This document shows, one piece after another, positions 21,216 through 33,434 of a stretch of DNA of 64,000 nt. The translations under genes and the position numbers were made by a program. Every line of letters starts with the position of its first letter. Within the stretch, counting starts at the first letter, position 1. The notes under the pieces are model-generated. The model was not told where the DNA came from and ran no database searches. It saw only the letters and a program-made list of their open reading frames with translations. The stretch is from Blasia pusilla (lineage: Eukaryota; Marchantiophyta; Marchantiopsida; Blasiales), in assembly GCA_050084515.1 (NCBI GenBank), contig CM114271.1, positions 1,922,001 through 1,986,000 of the forward strand, written 5' to 3'.

Positions 21216-24196
21216 GGTTTTTCAAGCCCTATTGACATGTTGTAATTGGAAAAAATAAATTGACATATGATTATTGGACAAGAAAAAATTGACATATGAT
21301 AATTGGACAAGAAAAAAAAGTCTCATGTGTTATGAGCAAGAAGAAAAAATTTGAATTTGAATCTCATCACTAAAAAAAACTCTTCAAACTTTTTTTTTTC
21401 CAAACCTTATTAGTAACTATAAATAGGTACTTAATATTCTGTTCCAAATTCTTTCTCACGACCTCCTTCCCTTGCAAGGCGAGAGCTAGAATGAACGACC
21501 TATTCCATGACAGGACTACATCACGACTACGCGTGAGGATTTCTATTGCACGCAAGTACGATGCAGGCCTCTGCATGTCGATCTGCACCGGCCAGGCTCT
21601 GGACTTTACGAATAGTGTTTGCCCCACATGCATTCTACTACTACAGCATGAGTCGTTGAACGTTTGAACGAGGATTGTTTCATAGTTGAGGAGCATGACC
21701 TCGATGGGAATCTTATGTGCGTAAAACATTTTATTCCTTCAGACAGGAAAAAGGTACGGATACGCAGCAATGAAATTCCCGCTCACTTGTGCTTTTGCAA
21801 AAGCTTCGTGCGAATTTTGAGAATTACTTTTAGCATCTACCACGAAAACGTGCCTGCGGTTAACGTTGACGACTGCTTCACTTTTCTCTGGATCTATGGG
21901 GGCTTCACGTGTCTACATTCATTCCTCTGGGTGTCTCCTTCTGTCCCATTTCCCTCCGATTGCTAGTGCATCTACTTCCAAAGAGCCTAATCTGTCCTAC
22001 TCCGTTCTGCACGAAGTCTTTTCGCACTAGGACACCTAGCAGACAATGAATGCGACTTTGTGTCTCGGTTATCGATGCCCTTTCTCACACCCCCTTTTCC
22101 GTCGTATGGATCCGTATAAGACAGACAAGCGGAGGAGATCACACCAATTAAAGGGAAATTTCATCAAAGTTCTCAAACCTGCTGAAGGTTGTTCAGATCA
22201 TCTGCCCTCTCCCTTTCCCTTTTCATCAAACCATGTCCTCATTGGCTTTTGTGGTGGATTCCATGACCTGCTCGTCTTTTCTTCAATCAACGACAGCCTC
22301 CATTTCCGTGCGATAGCCACCGTACAGTCGATATATTGTTTATTTTAATTTGTGCGGAGAAGTGTAACGCTACGGTCTGACTTGGTGTAGCAAGTCCATC
22401 TCTCTTGAGAACTGTCGTGGCTACGGGAGATCGAGTGTTCTCTCGGTAATGCTAACCGGACCGGCACCAAGAGTCAGAGAAGACAAGGAGCGGGCGGAAC
22501 GAAATGCCTGCAGTGAAAAAAAAAAATATTCATTACCGGTAAACGGTTTGCAGCTATGCAGATTTTGCCGATGGAGTAGCCGAGAAGGACGCGCGTGCGT
22601 CAGCGCTAGGAGTGGCCATGGGCCAGGCTCTTTGAAAGTAGCTCCACCTCTACGCCATAAGACAAGGTCTTTGCAGGATCCATAAGGACACAAAGGCAAA
22701 GCCAGTGAGCCAGCGAATTAGTCATCTCTTGACCCGCCGCCCTGTACAATTTTGCAGTGTTAATCCTGGCGAGAAACCCTCCGAGCTTTGTCCACAGTAC
22801 TTGCGTGAACCACGGCTGTCTGCATACTTTCCGTCTTGCTTTTCTACAAAACATCGCACTCCTTGGGAGGAGTGATCCGCGGATACAGAACGAAGATTCC
22901 GGCTTCACCTGACTCTGAAACCCCAGAAAGCATCAAATCGCATTAGTCTAGAGCTCCAAGAATGGTAATGGTGCCGGTGCCGGTGCCGTTCAGACCATAC
23001 GGTGATGCTCTTCGTGTGCAATTGCGATGCATGACGTTTCCTTCCCGCTCCCATCTAACATCGTCATCAATCGCACCTTCCGAACCACAGGTTCAAGGCC
23101 AGTGTTGTAGGTCTTCACATTAAAGTTGATTTAGGTTACGCGAAGATCCTAGGTGCTATGCCAGCGCTTCGGTAGAGCAGTGCGATCTGGGCAGGGAGGT
23201 CGTGAAGGACGGTCGTTTTGTTTCACTGTTAAATAGAAATGCCTGATTGATGGAAGACAATGAAAGAATAAGTGTCAGGGATCCATGCATTGCTACAAGA
23301 TCTGCAGGCAAAGCGTGAAGGACGGCAGGTTTCTCCTTGCAATTAAATTCCGTCGAAATGACTGATTCATGGAAGACGATAAAAGAACAAGGGCCCATGA
23401 TCCATGCGTTGCTCCAAGATCTGCCAGCGAGGTGTGAAGGACGTCTGGTTTCGTTTTGCTATTGGATTAATAGAAACGCAATGGAACGATCGCTTGACGG
23501 AAGACGATGAATGAACAAGGCTCCATACGTACCTCCCATATCTGCAGGATCCTCGCGGAACGTCCTTCGCAATCATCATCAATTATAATACTTTTAGAGA
23601 ATCTGCGAGTTTAATGTCAGCCTTTCAGCTCCGCCGCACCATTTCCTCCATCCTCCCCTCTGCTGGTGGGCCCTCCGCCGGTTTCCTCTCCACTTTTTCC
23701 ATCTCCGCTCACTCCGTTCATTGGCACTTAACCAGCGGCGCCTTCACCAGATCCGACTCTCCCTCCCTCGAAGAAATTTTTTTTCTCCCATTCTCGTGAA
23801 TTCGTGTTCCGGTGAACAAATTGGAAAAGTACACGACAATCCAGCGTCTGAACGGGGAAAAACCATCTACTGCTCAGGAGTATATGACGCTGTGAAAATC
23901 ATTTGTTTTCTCAGCGGGAAACGACACGAGAAAAATATTTCTCGTGTCGTTCTTCTTTTTTCTTCCTGCGGTTGTCTGAACGGGGAAAAACCAGCTACTT
24001 CTCAGGAGTATATGACCACTGTGAAAATCATTTGTTTTCTCGTGTCGTTCTTTGTTTTTCTTCCTGCGGATGTTTCTCTCCTTTCCTTTTCTTTCCTTTC
24101 CTTTCCATTTCCGGCGCTCCTGTTCACACCAACTCTGACCAACTCTCACCAGATGCTATGAAGCTTATACCTACGCACCCAGGTGTACATCTACGA
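21216..24196. repeat. Intergenic DNA with two local repeat clusters
   Basis: No gene recognised. 23170-23545 holds about three diverged copies of a 114-119-bp unit carrying GTGAAGGACG and GATCTGC. 23840-24075 holds two copies of a roughly 140-bp unit (TGAACGGGGAAAAACCA, TCAGGAGTATATGAC, GTGAAAATCATTTG). Between them is a perfect 14-bp-stem hairpin (23920-23933 with 23938-23951, loop AATA). 21240-21320 repeats TTGACATATGAT and ATTGGACAAGAAAAA. Confidence 0.55.
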
Positions 24197-24548
24197 TCTT
24201 CTATATAATAAAAAGAGGATGGAGTACACTTGTGAATAATACGGGGCTCGGGAGGAAACCTTTTCACAAGTGTACTTTCCGTACTTATTACTTCGGTGTA
24301 ATATTTAATCTAAGAGTAAAATTAATAGTCATAGACTTAGCAGATGTCTTTCGCCCACACAAAGATTTTATTTTATTATTGGATAATGTCTTTTCATTTT
24401 GCCAAAATATTTTCTTTTGACTCGTGTTTTTTTTTAACAAAATCTTTAGTTGTCAACCAATAGGATTATTTGAATTCAATTATATATTTTAAATGGGTGA
24501 TTCAAAATTATTTTTAATTAATATGTGCATCGCACGGGAACCGGCTAG
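24197..24548 (+). mobile_element. Non-autonomous Helitron, 352 bp
   Basis: Inserted between A (24196) and T (24549). It starts TCTTCTATATAATAAAAAG and ends in a short hairpin (GTGC ATC GCAC, 24525-24535) followed a few bases later by CTAG. These are the 5'-TC, 3'-hairpin, CTRR and A/T insertion hallmarks of plant Helitrons. There is no coding capacity for a Rep/helicase. Confidence 0.82.
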
Positions 24549-26626
24549 TACTTCTTAATCCTTCAAGGGCACTCAAATGCTCTCTTTCCTCCGAGTTACT
24601 TTTAGGATGTCTGCACCGGTACTCCTCCAAATAACGCTCGATTCGACGAGTGGGATCATGCATTTGTGAATGCCCCAAATTCCACATGATTCTTGTTTAG
24701 GTGCTATTATCGTCATATGACTTGTACGGCTCACAAATGACAACCATTGATTGATGGCCAATGGTTGATTAGATAAGCTATATCCTCAAGATGTTGTATA
24801 ACATATCCCATTACGTAACTCCCTTGTGAGGGGCTTTCATGTGTAGAGAGAACGATACCACTCCATGTGAGATTCATCCCTTCAGACAGATCTAGAATGA
24901 CGGATCAGGTTGACTTGATGATGGTCGACGATCTAATTACAAATGGTAGAGGAGAGCCTATTCTTACACATGTGGTTGCACAAGAGAGATTGTTGTAAGG
25001 AGACGTGACAATAGGGAAGAAGAACCAATTTTGTATTCGTCGTCACGAGAGGCATCGCTTGATGCTATCAACTGTTGAGATGTATGGAGATATGGGGCAA
25101 GAGATCTGACACATTCTTTGTTTTCCAATCACTCCCTAGGTCATACTAATCAAGCATTATAAGAAATCATATGTCTCCCACAAACTTCCTTCTATTTTCC
25201 TATAGAAGCCATGGACGCTCTGTAAGTTTTAGGTTCGTGTTCCCTAATAGGTCCTCCATAATTGAGTGAAGAACTCAACAACAAGGTTGAACCTAGGGCG
25301 GACCCCAACTGGATGATGTAACTTGCCCTCAATGGCCCCCACCTCCATATATGGATATCACTTGAGCTTGAGGAAGTAGCCTTTCTTACCACCTCCTCAT
25401 CATTAGAAATGGTTAAGTCCATCACACATAATGAGGATCATAATGTTGCCTCCAAGCCTAAGTCACACCAAATCTTGAACTTTTGTTATGAATTCATGTA
25501 ACTTGGTGGTATCAACGGCCCTTGAAAAATATGTATTGTCCTCTACCTTGGTCGTCTCTTCTCCATCTAATGATTACACAACTGCGAAGAGGGGTTGAGG
25601 TTGTTCATCACAAAATAACCCTCAATATCTTGCATACCTCTACAATATTATTTTCATCGTGTTTAAGTTATCCATTCTAGTCGTAGAACTTGATGTTGTA
25701 AGGATTTTCCCAAGGTATTGGGCATACGAGATGTTATGGTGGATGGTAGAGATGTATAGAAAGTTGATGTTTGGATTAGTGGGATACATATATCCATGTG
25801 GTGTGCCTCATAGGGATTTCCAATTACCTATGATAGGATAGATTTGACATAGACCACATGCACTAAAGAAGCATTACTATACTATACTACCTATTGCCAC
25901 ACTCTACGCCTATCAGATTATGTGAAGGAATAAATTAGACCGGCGTACACTTGGGTAGGATTTTTTGGGATTTGGCTTAGTGAGAACAAGAGGTCATAAT
26001 GCGAGAGGGGCTTAAGAGTCACCATGCGCAACATCCTTTCACGGATTCAAAGGAAGGGTTGGTGAGAGTAGTCTTAGAGGGTTTTTTGAAAATTATCACC
26101 ATCTCAATTGTAATACAAACTTGTTGTCTCCTCAATGAGCACTAACATGCATAGCTCAATCTCCTTAAGAAATATGGTACAACCAAGATCTCTCGTCAAT
26201 GACATGTGCACACAAGCCATCTGCTCTACCCTAGCCTATGCTAGTAAGTTGAGGGGAAATTCTTAAAATGGAAAGCAAACCTATCCAAAAGTAATGAACT
26301 TACTTGAAATGAATTTGATCTCTTCTCAACTACCTCTATATCTAATCCTCTAATCATGGATAAGATGCACGATGAACAAGGTTAGGCCTCTCGCCATAAG
26401 AGCTCAATATGTTTAATACCATTCGACTTGAGTCTCATTGGCTCAATAAGAACATCTATATGAATATTACTGGCACTTAATAATGTGCCATACCACCGAA
26501 AAAAGAGAGGAAATGGGACTTATATACGTAAGTGTCGGTAAGTCACATCTAAGGCAATAAATCACAATTGACCTCCTAAAATGAGCATTATAAAAGACCC
26601 CTATAAGTCTTGATGTAATCTTACCA
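24549..26626. other. Intergenic DNA with a decayed gag fragment
   Basis: Mostly without recognisable features. At about 25240-25430 the minus strand matches the gag of element 3 near 40770-40930 (shared stretches include GAAGAACTCAAC and AGTAGCCT), so it is an old gag scrap of the methyltransferase-bearing family. The rest gives no supported gene. Confidence 0.45.
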
Positions 26627-26920
26627 TGACACATCAACCAAAAAGAGAAAAGACAAGATATATGAGATAAAGATGAGAGTGGGGCCATAGATTGGTGAAA
26701 AGGAAGATAAGGATGAGGTTGGGGAATATGAGGTTGGTACATTAGAGTTCAAAGGAGATCCTCTCATGCTCTGAGAGTATGACACGTGGTAGAGCTAATT
26801 TGTCTTCATTGTACATATCTCTAAGTATATAAAGGAAGAGGAGAGGCCTCGATGGGCATTCTACCTTTGGGCAACTCTAGAGTGGTTCCGTGAGCTGGAG
26901 AGTTACAATGATATCAGAGC
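26627..26920 (+). repeat. Element 4 5' LTR and primer-binding site
   Basis: The LTR is about 281 bp; the exact 5' boundary is uncertain by a few bases. It contains AGTATATAAAGG (about 26823-26834), a TATA-like element, and ends GTTACA. The tRNA-iMet-type primer-binding site begins one base later. Matching sequence occurs at 30680-30914 and 43512-43626, which proves the split 3' LTR. Confidence 0.8.
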
Positions 26921-27067
26921 AAGGTTGCTCTTCCAACGAGAGTGGATTTCCCCTCTTGGAAGCATAACCAAGTAATGATACACTATCAAGAGTTAGATAG
27001 GTTATTAAAGGCTAGTAGTGGCTATTGAGTGCAAGTAGAATAAGGGGGAAGGGCTATTTTACAGATA

Positions 27068-27500
27068 ATGGATAGAGGGGGAGCAAGAGTGGCTCCTAAT
27101 TTTCCATTTCTTAATCCGTTCATCATCAAATTCTTATATGTAGATAGACACTGGTTCACAAGATACCTCGTACATCACTTTGGTGAAATTTTCATGACGA
27201 AAGTGATGGAGTCTCGCTTCCCGATGATACTCCCTATTGTTACATATAATCGTGTGTGGGATTGCACTATTTATAATTGTTTTAGATGACATATGGGGAA
27301 TGGATTTGAATAGACCCCCACAAGTATTTTTTAACACTCAATGTATAGTCCATGTGGTTTGTCAACCTAAGATAACATATAGAGAATTCATGGTGAGAAA
27401 ATTTGGCCAAGAGTATTATGATGAAGTTATTGCATCAACACTGCCTTTTGTAGTCCCTATTGTGCAAAATTGGCAAGTGTACATCTTGATCTTATATTAG
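27068..27500 (+). pseudogene. gag: Element 4 gag-like protein with duplicated motif
   Basis: Two overlapping readings (27068-27289 and 27237-27500) joined by a frameshift. The first contains DRHWFTRYLVHHFGEIFM and MILPIVTYNRVWD; the second contains YREFMVRKFGQEYYDEVIA and FVVPIVQNWQVYI. The two halves share the pattern aromatic-x-R-x-x-V-x-x-F/K-F-G followed by P-x-x-x-P-I-V, so I infer an internal duplication. The same pair occurs at 37216-37650 in a different element. No named gag domain recognised. Confidence 0.6.
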
Positions 27501-27652
27501 AGTGCTAGTAAAGGGTTAGGGGAAAATCGAAAGCGATCATGGAAGAAACTTTGAGGGATATGATTCGTGAATTGAGAGTTGAGAGTTGCATTTGATCTAA
27601 GTCAAAAGCAAGTCCAAGAATTAGCACAAGAAGTTGCTTCGGTAAGTAAGAA

Positions 27653-27815
<163 letters not shown>

Positions 27816-27933
27816 GTCTTCATAGGCTTAGAAATAGACAATATCATTGCCTTCTTAATCATCTTGAAGGAGGAGACATGCATGAAGATGACAAAGAAGG
27901 CATACCTCAAGGAAACGCCAACCACCAATAATC

Positions 27934-28329
27934 GTGCCTCGCGGATATACTGGTTCTAACGAAAGGAGGAAAGGTGAGGGTCGACACAAATATATGGAGG
28001 TAAATGGTTTGAAAAAAGGAGAAACGCGTCTCATTGTTATAGATGGGGAAGTAGAAGGATCCCAAGTTAGAGTGTTGATTGATCTTGGTGCAACAAAAAA
28101 CTTCCTTTCAGGAGCCATATCTATGAAATTGGGCTTAGCTTTAGAGAGGGATAAAAAAGAAGAGGTAGAATTTCCAAACGGGCAAACAAAAAAGATTGAG
28201 AAGCTTCCTCGAAGGGTGGAGTTGAGGATAGGAAAATATCAAGAAGAGTTGGAGATGAAGGTCATTAGAGTAGCACATTATAATGCTATCTTGGAGTGCC
28301 TTGGATGGAACACTATAATCCGGAGGTAG
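27934..28329 (+). pseudogene. Element 4 aspartic protease
   Basis: Reads RLIVIDGEVEGSQVRVLID, then LGATKNFLSGAISMKLGL; the active site is D-L-G-A-T where D-S-G-A-T is usual. The downstream EMKVIRVAHYNAILECLGW aligns with the Y-D-A-I-L-G-M-x-W-L block of gypsy proteases. It is open for 131 residues. Loss of the Ser of the triad is common in decayed copies. Confidence 0.75.
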
Positions 28330-28474
28330 ATTGGAGAAAAAAGATTGTTAAGACTTGAGAATGGAAGCTTTACGGAGATAGAGTCAAGTCACGTTCTAGA
28401 ACCCTACCCCTATATGTAATAGGAAAAACCACCATCAAACATCAAGATGTATGTTTCCTAGGTTTAATAAGAGA

Positions 28475-28905
28475 TGTCGTGCGTATACACATTGCTACAC
28501 AACATACATTGCTGGTCACATCCACACCACACAACACCCATCTTCCCAACACACGCATAGATCCACACATGTATAAAAATCAACTCATACATATACATGG
28601 AGATCACACAACCATCTTCCTCCCTTATATAGGGTTGGGAAGAGCCAAAAGGCTCTTCCCCTAAAAATAGCTATCCTCATGATAACCTACACGCACAAGT
28701 TACCAGGGGCGGGAGACCTGCTCAACAAGTCACCCGGATGTGAAGGACCTCAACAGGAAAGTTGTCAAAAACAACGTTCCTGACATAACGGATGTATGTT
28801 CAACCTCATCCGACACTGCCAGACAAAGTTACACTCAAGACAGTCTGCTGGCTCCTATGCCCTATGCACGATAGATCTCGGCCTATCGGCTACTTAGATG
28901 TGATA
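28475..28905 (-). repeat. Solo terminal repeat (A-B type) inserted in element 4 pol
   Basis: A 431-bp minus-strand insertion, flanked by the exact 4-bp duplication GAGA (28471-28474 and 28906-28909). In its own orientation it starts TATCACATC and ends GCACGACA, like the A2-B2 ends of elements 1-3, but the interior differs, so it belongs to a third subfamily. It has a TATA-like box (about 28621-28633) and a hairpin GGAAGAGCC/GGCTCTTCC (about 28638-28660). It probably formed by recombination between A1 and A2 of a full element. Confidence 0.75.
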
Positions 28906-28906
28906 G

Positions 28907-29900
28907 AGATGTTGGTGGTTTGAAAAAATATTCACAAGTACCAGACAAGTTGAGAGGAGTATTGGAGGAATATAAAGATGTATTCCCAAATGATTTACCA
29001 TTAGGGTTACAATCCAAACAAAGGGTAGACTACAAGAGGTCTTATTATTAATTTGATCTTACTATTAATGCACTTGGGTAGGCTATTTGGTCTTACTATT
29101 AATGCATTTGCAACCATTATGGGCCTAATGAATGAAATCTTTCGTCCACATTAAGACAAGTCTGTCATTGTATTCTTAGATGATATCTTAGTCTATAGTA
29201 AAACCATAGAGGAGCATCTACGAGAAGTCTTCCAAATCCTAAGAGATAATGAGTTGTATGCTAAACCTTCAAAATGTGAGTTCAGTAAGACAAAAGTTGA
29301 TTATCTAGGGCATCGAGTAAGCGTAGAAGGCATTCAAGTGATGAATGAGAAGGTAGAAGCGATAAAACAATGGAGTGCACTTGAGGATCAAACTCAATTG
29401 AAGAGTTTTCTAGGATAAACATAATTCTATTGAAGATTTGTCAAAGGTTTTTCTCAAATTGCACAATCCTTGACGGCTTTACTAGGAAAAAGACAAATAT
29501 AGAATTGGGGCTCATCACAAGAGATTGCTTTTCAATCATTAAAGGATGCCTTGATCAAAGCCCCTATTATGAAGTGGTATGATCCTAATCGAACCATCAA
29601 GTTGGCCATAGATGCTTTAGGTACTAGCATTGGAGGAGTACTACAACAAAAATGGGAGGATGGATGACATCATAATGCCTTCTTTTCTCGCAAGCTATTG
29701 CCAACCGAGCAAAACTACCATACAATTGAGCGAGAAGAACTTGTTATTGTATTGGCAACCGAGAATTGGAAATATTACTTGGGCCATAAGGAGTTTATGG
29801 TGGAGATTGATCACAAGCCCTTGGTTTACTTAGAGTCCCAAAAGGAGCTCTCCAAACCCAAAATTTGATGATCATGAAATTCACCATGAAAATTATCTAT
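28907..29900 (+). pseudogene. pol: Element 4 reverse transcriptase and RNase H
   Basis: After the solo repeat the reading resumes with YSQVPDKLRGVLEEYKDVFP. The first half of RT is deleted, and RT resumes near 29090 with FATIMGLMNEIFRP and the catalytic FLDDILVYS (about 29170-29195), then YAKPSKCEFSKTKVDYLGH. RNase H follows with LAIDALGTSIGGVLQQK, FFSRKLLPTEQNYHTIERE and VEIDHKPLVYLES. Stops occur at about 29040, 29415, 29667 and 29870. Confidence 0.85.
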
Positions 29901-30605
29901 GTGGAAGGAAAGAAGCAGTTGGCGGACGTCCTAACTCGTACACCACAGATGAATAACATATCTAAAGTGGAGATTCACTCTGGTTGGTGGAAAAAGTTAT
30001 CCATAGCCACAAAGAAGGATGAAGAAATTGTAATTGCTATTCAGGCCAACAAAGTACACAAGGTTCAAGGATTGGTTTTCCATAAATGGAAAGTATGGAT
30101 CTTACAAGATCCATATTTACGCACTCAAGTAGATGATCATCGTCGAGATGTCAAGTCTTTAGAAGGAAACAAGGTTTGGTTAGCATCAACCAATTTATCA
30201 TTAGTAGGAGTTCGTAAGTTTAATCATCGCTATATTGGGCATTTTACTATCCTACAAAAAGTGGGTGCGGTGGCGTATAAGCTAGACTTATCGATGCATA
30301 TGAAAATCTATCATGTATTTTATGTCTCTCTTCTTCGATCGTTTATTCCACGCCCAAAGATATTTGAGGATAATATTATCACTCCACCACTTCCTCAAAT
30401 AGTCAAAGATCATGAAGAATTTGAAATGGAACGTATCTTGAAGAAACGCACTTGAGAAGCTCATTACCAACGAGTTGAATACTTGGTCCAATGGAAATGA
30501 TATCCACTATTTGAGGCCATATGGAAACCCTCAACCAACTTGGCCAATGCACCATTAATAGCGCAAGAGTTTGAAAGTTATTACAACAAGGACATTGTGT
30601 CTTAA
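29901..30605 (+). pseudogene. Element 4 integrase C-terminus and chromodomain
   Basis: The zinc-binding and catalytic parts of integrase are largely missing between about 30120 and 30160. What remains is GNKVWLASTNLSLV, RKFNHRYIGHFTILQKVG and VFYVSLLRSFIPRP, the usual chromovirus integrase tail. A chromodomain follows: EFEMERILKKR, then QRVEYLVQWK, FEAIWKPSTNLANA and FESYY, with stops at about 30454 and 30500. The chromodomain binds methylated histone H3 in active relatives and marks this element as a chromovirus. Confidence 0.85.
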
Positions 30606-30658
30606 ATAGGAGAAGGTTTATAACCATCCTTTGTTAGTCATAGTTAAGTTAAAATCTA

Positions 30659-30914
30659 TGACATGAAGCGCATAAATGGGAAAGAATCAACAAAAAAGAG
30701 AAAAGGACAAGATATATGAGATAAAGATGAGAGTAGGGTCATAAGTTGGTGAAAAGTAAGGATAAAGTTGAGATAAAGATGAGGGTGGGATCATAGGTTG
30801 GTGAAAAAGAAGATAAGGATGAGGGTGGAGAATATGATGTTGAGACATTAAAGTCCAAAGGAGATCCTCTCATGCTATGAGAGTAGGACACGTGGCATAA
30901 GGATAGGTAGAGGT
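30659..30914 (+). repeat. Element 4 3' LTR, left part
   Basis: Matches the 5' LTR (26627-26800) across GACAAGATATATGAGATAAA and the purine-rich GATGAGGxTGG stretch. It stops at AGGT (30911-30914), the left target duplication of element 3. The right part is 43512-43626. Confidence 0.8.
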
Positions 30915-31702
30915 TGTCGTGCGCATACACATCGTTACACAACATATATCGCTATCACTGAACACACACACACAAACATGCACGATTCCATGCTAACTCA
31001 TGGCATCCAAACAACGAGACAAGAAGTACCAAAATATCTCCAATAAAATAAGATCCAATCTCTCTGACAACACCATAGTTCTCACATGTGTGCACTCTCA
31101 CATGTCTCTCTTAATGTCAAACCAAACCCACGTACTCTCCTAATAAGAGGCTTGGATTACTCTTACAAGGTAATGGACCATAGCTCCGATGCCTCGTGCC
31201 AAGAGATTCAACAAAGAGAGAATGAGCTCTCAAGCTCTCTCTCCTTGAGGTATACCCTTCCCTCCCCCAAGCTCTCTGCATGGTAACCTATGCTCCCAAG
31301 TCACCTCCTTGGCTCTTGACCTGATGTAGGAGGTCAAAAGCCACTTACCAAAAATAGAAATTCGACCATATATTCAAAATGGTACTTACCTAGAATAGTA
31401 AGTTCTTAAAAATAGCTCCAAATGAGCCGAAACGAAGGGGAAACCTACTCTCTCAGGTTTCTCGGGGCCTCAGCAGGTCATCCTTGACCTCTTAAGCCTA
31501 TCCTCCACTACTCGAGAAGACGCTCTACTAGATCTCATCGATCTATTCTAAAAGATGTGACAGTTATCGTGCGCATACACATCGCTACAAAACATACATC
31601 GTTGTCACCGAAAACACACACCAACACGCACAATCCCATGCTAACTCATGGCATCCAAACAACGAGACAAGAAGTACCAAAATATCTCCAATCGCCCCCC
31701 TA
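30915..31702 (-). repeat. Element 3 terminal repeats B1-A2-B2 and polypurine tract
   Basis: In element orientation: polypurine tract (31702-31692), B1 (31691-31565), two-base spacer AC, A2 (31562-31044, about 519 bp), B2 (31043-30915). A2 is undeleted and matches A1 at 42997-43511. B1 and B2 match each other and those of element 1. This repeats the split order in an independent insertion of opposite orientation. Confidence 0.88.
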
Positions 31703-31864
31703 GGTGGTGGTTAGGTCCCTCTAACTCCCAAATAGCCATCTATCCCTACCTACCATGACATACATCTCTTGGACGATAAGAGCAAGAAGGCCGAGTGCTC
31801 ATATGGCCCCATCGTTAGTCGCCTTCTTGTCATCCATATCATAGACAAAAGTCAGAATGTAGAA

Positions 31865-32215
31865 CTACCTATGCTATGTACGTATGGGACACATCCATCA
31901 TCCCTGAGGAACCCTAGTGAGAGGTGGTATCAAACATGCCATGTGCCATCCTCTCGAACATCCATCACAGACTAGCATAGTGGTAGCACCGCGGGTAGAA
32001 CCACACAACATACATTGCAAGCATGCAAGAACTATTGTTAAGCTCGGATCAACTGCATCTTCAATGTTTGGAAGGTGACACGGCACACAGTTACGCACAT
32101 GGTCCTTCCAAACCATACCATCGCGTCCTTCCAATAAGAGGACACCTGATGGCAAAACCTCACACACTCTCAAGATGGTGCGCCCTACAGTCACATATAA
32201 CGTCGTGGATGCCAT
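31865..32215 (-). pseudogene. Element 3 PHD finger at integrase C-terminus
   Basis: Reads TILRVCEVLPSGVLLLEGRD, then the best-preserved PHD finger of the window: CMLCG (first Cys codon about 32014), LVCDGCSRGWHMAC and PPLTRVPQG. A stop then precedes WMCP, and the last Cys has been lost. Seven of the eight zinc ligands can be seen. It would act as a histone-tail reader fused to integrase. Confidence 0.85.
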
Positions 32216-32249
32216 CTATTGCAAGTAGACCTAGTCTCCCTGATGAAAC

Positions 32250-33419
32250 CTCTAGATAGTAGTTTGATAATCACTCCCCCCGCGAATAGTCGCATACCTC
32301 AATGTATCCCGATGCTGCGCAATCGCCAAGTTCTCAAACGCCATACGCATCACTCTCCGAAATAATTCAGCCCTCTGAGAACATGCTCGCATCCATACAT
32401 CAAGGTCATCAAGCTTCAAGACCTCACCAACATCTCGAAGAATGGCTGCAAGTAAATTTGGCTCTCGGCCATACAAAAGTAAGTATGGTGTGAAAGACGC
32501 TAAGGATGTCTGCCTGCTGAATCTATATCCCATGGCCAACCACGGAAACTTGAGGTCCCAATCTCCTAGGTGACCTCTCTGCAAGCCATACATACGTAGT
32601 CCTTTCCATCTACACAACCCGCTCCGCTAGTCCATCCGCCTCAGGATGATCCCGCGAAGTAGTGCGGTGGTCGATCAGTGCATGATCACACAAGGCATGA
32701 AACTCCCTGCAAAACTCTGTACCCAGGTCTGTCAACACCTAAGCTGGTGCGTCGTAATGACTCAACACTCAATCTAGGTAGGCATACACTACTCCCTCAC
32801 TGGCTTTGTCAGGAAATGCAACCAACTCTATCCACTTTGAGAAGTGCTCGACCATCACCAACACATAACGACTATGGTGCTCCGTCAAAGGCAAAGGTCT
32901 TGCAAAATCCAAACTCCATCTATCACGTAAACCCATGATCGGAAGTAGATGCAACTGTGGAGTCGGAGCATTGAACAATGCTTGGACTCGATCACACACC
33001 ATGCATGTGGCAACAAACTTTTGAACGTCACTTTGCATGCCTCGCCACCCATACTGAATCTGGAGCAAGCTGTATGTGTGCTTAACTCCAAAATGACCCA
33101 GTTCCTCGTGGGCATGATGCACGAAATGTGCTCTGTGCAGAGGATGTGGCACTATATGCACTCTACCATCCTTCCACACTCGCAACACATGTGTCCCCTC
33201 CCACCGGAAGTGTCTGGCTTGTTGTAGGATCCGATCCCTCTCTCTAGCAGCCACTGTGTTCGTGACGCTGCCAGTACGCAGGTACTCCAGGACCACTCCA
33301 TCGTCGTGAATGTCTCGACCACCGATCGTCTCCTCAGCGGCCTCTGGATCTAAGGACTCTACATCAGACCTCGCCATCAAAGTCTCAGCAATCTGGCTCT
33401 TCATAGCCAACAATCCCAA
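32250..33419 (-). pseudogene. Element 3 integrase
   Basis: Reading 33419-32769 holds the H2C2 zinc domain (HAHEELGHFGVKHTYSLLQI, then TCMVCDRVQ) and the first catalytic Asp in RWSLDFARPLP, followed by HSRYVLVMVEHFSKWIELVA. The middle of the core near 32770-32620 has stops. Reading 32617-32252 continues with LRMYGLQRGHLGDWDLKFPW, then LYGREPNLLAAILRDVGE and ENLAIAQHRDTLRYATIRGG. Confidence 0.87.
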
Positions 33420-33434
33420 ATAGGTTGACGCATG

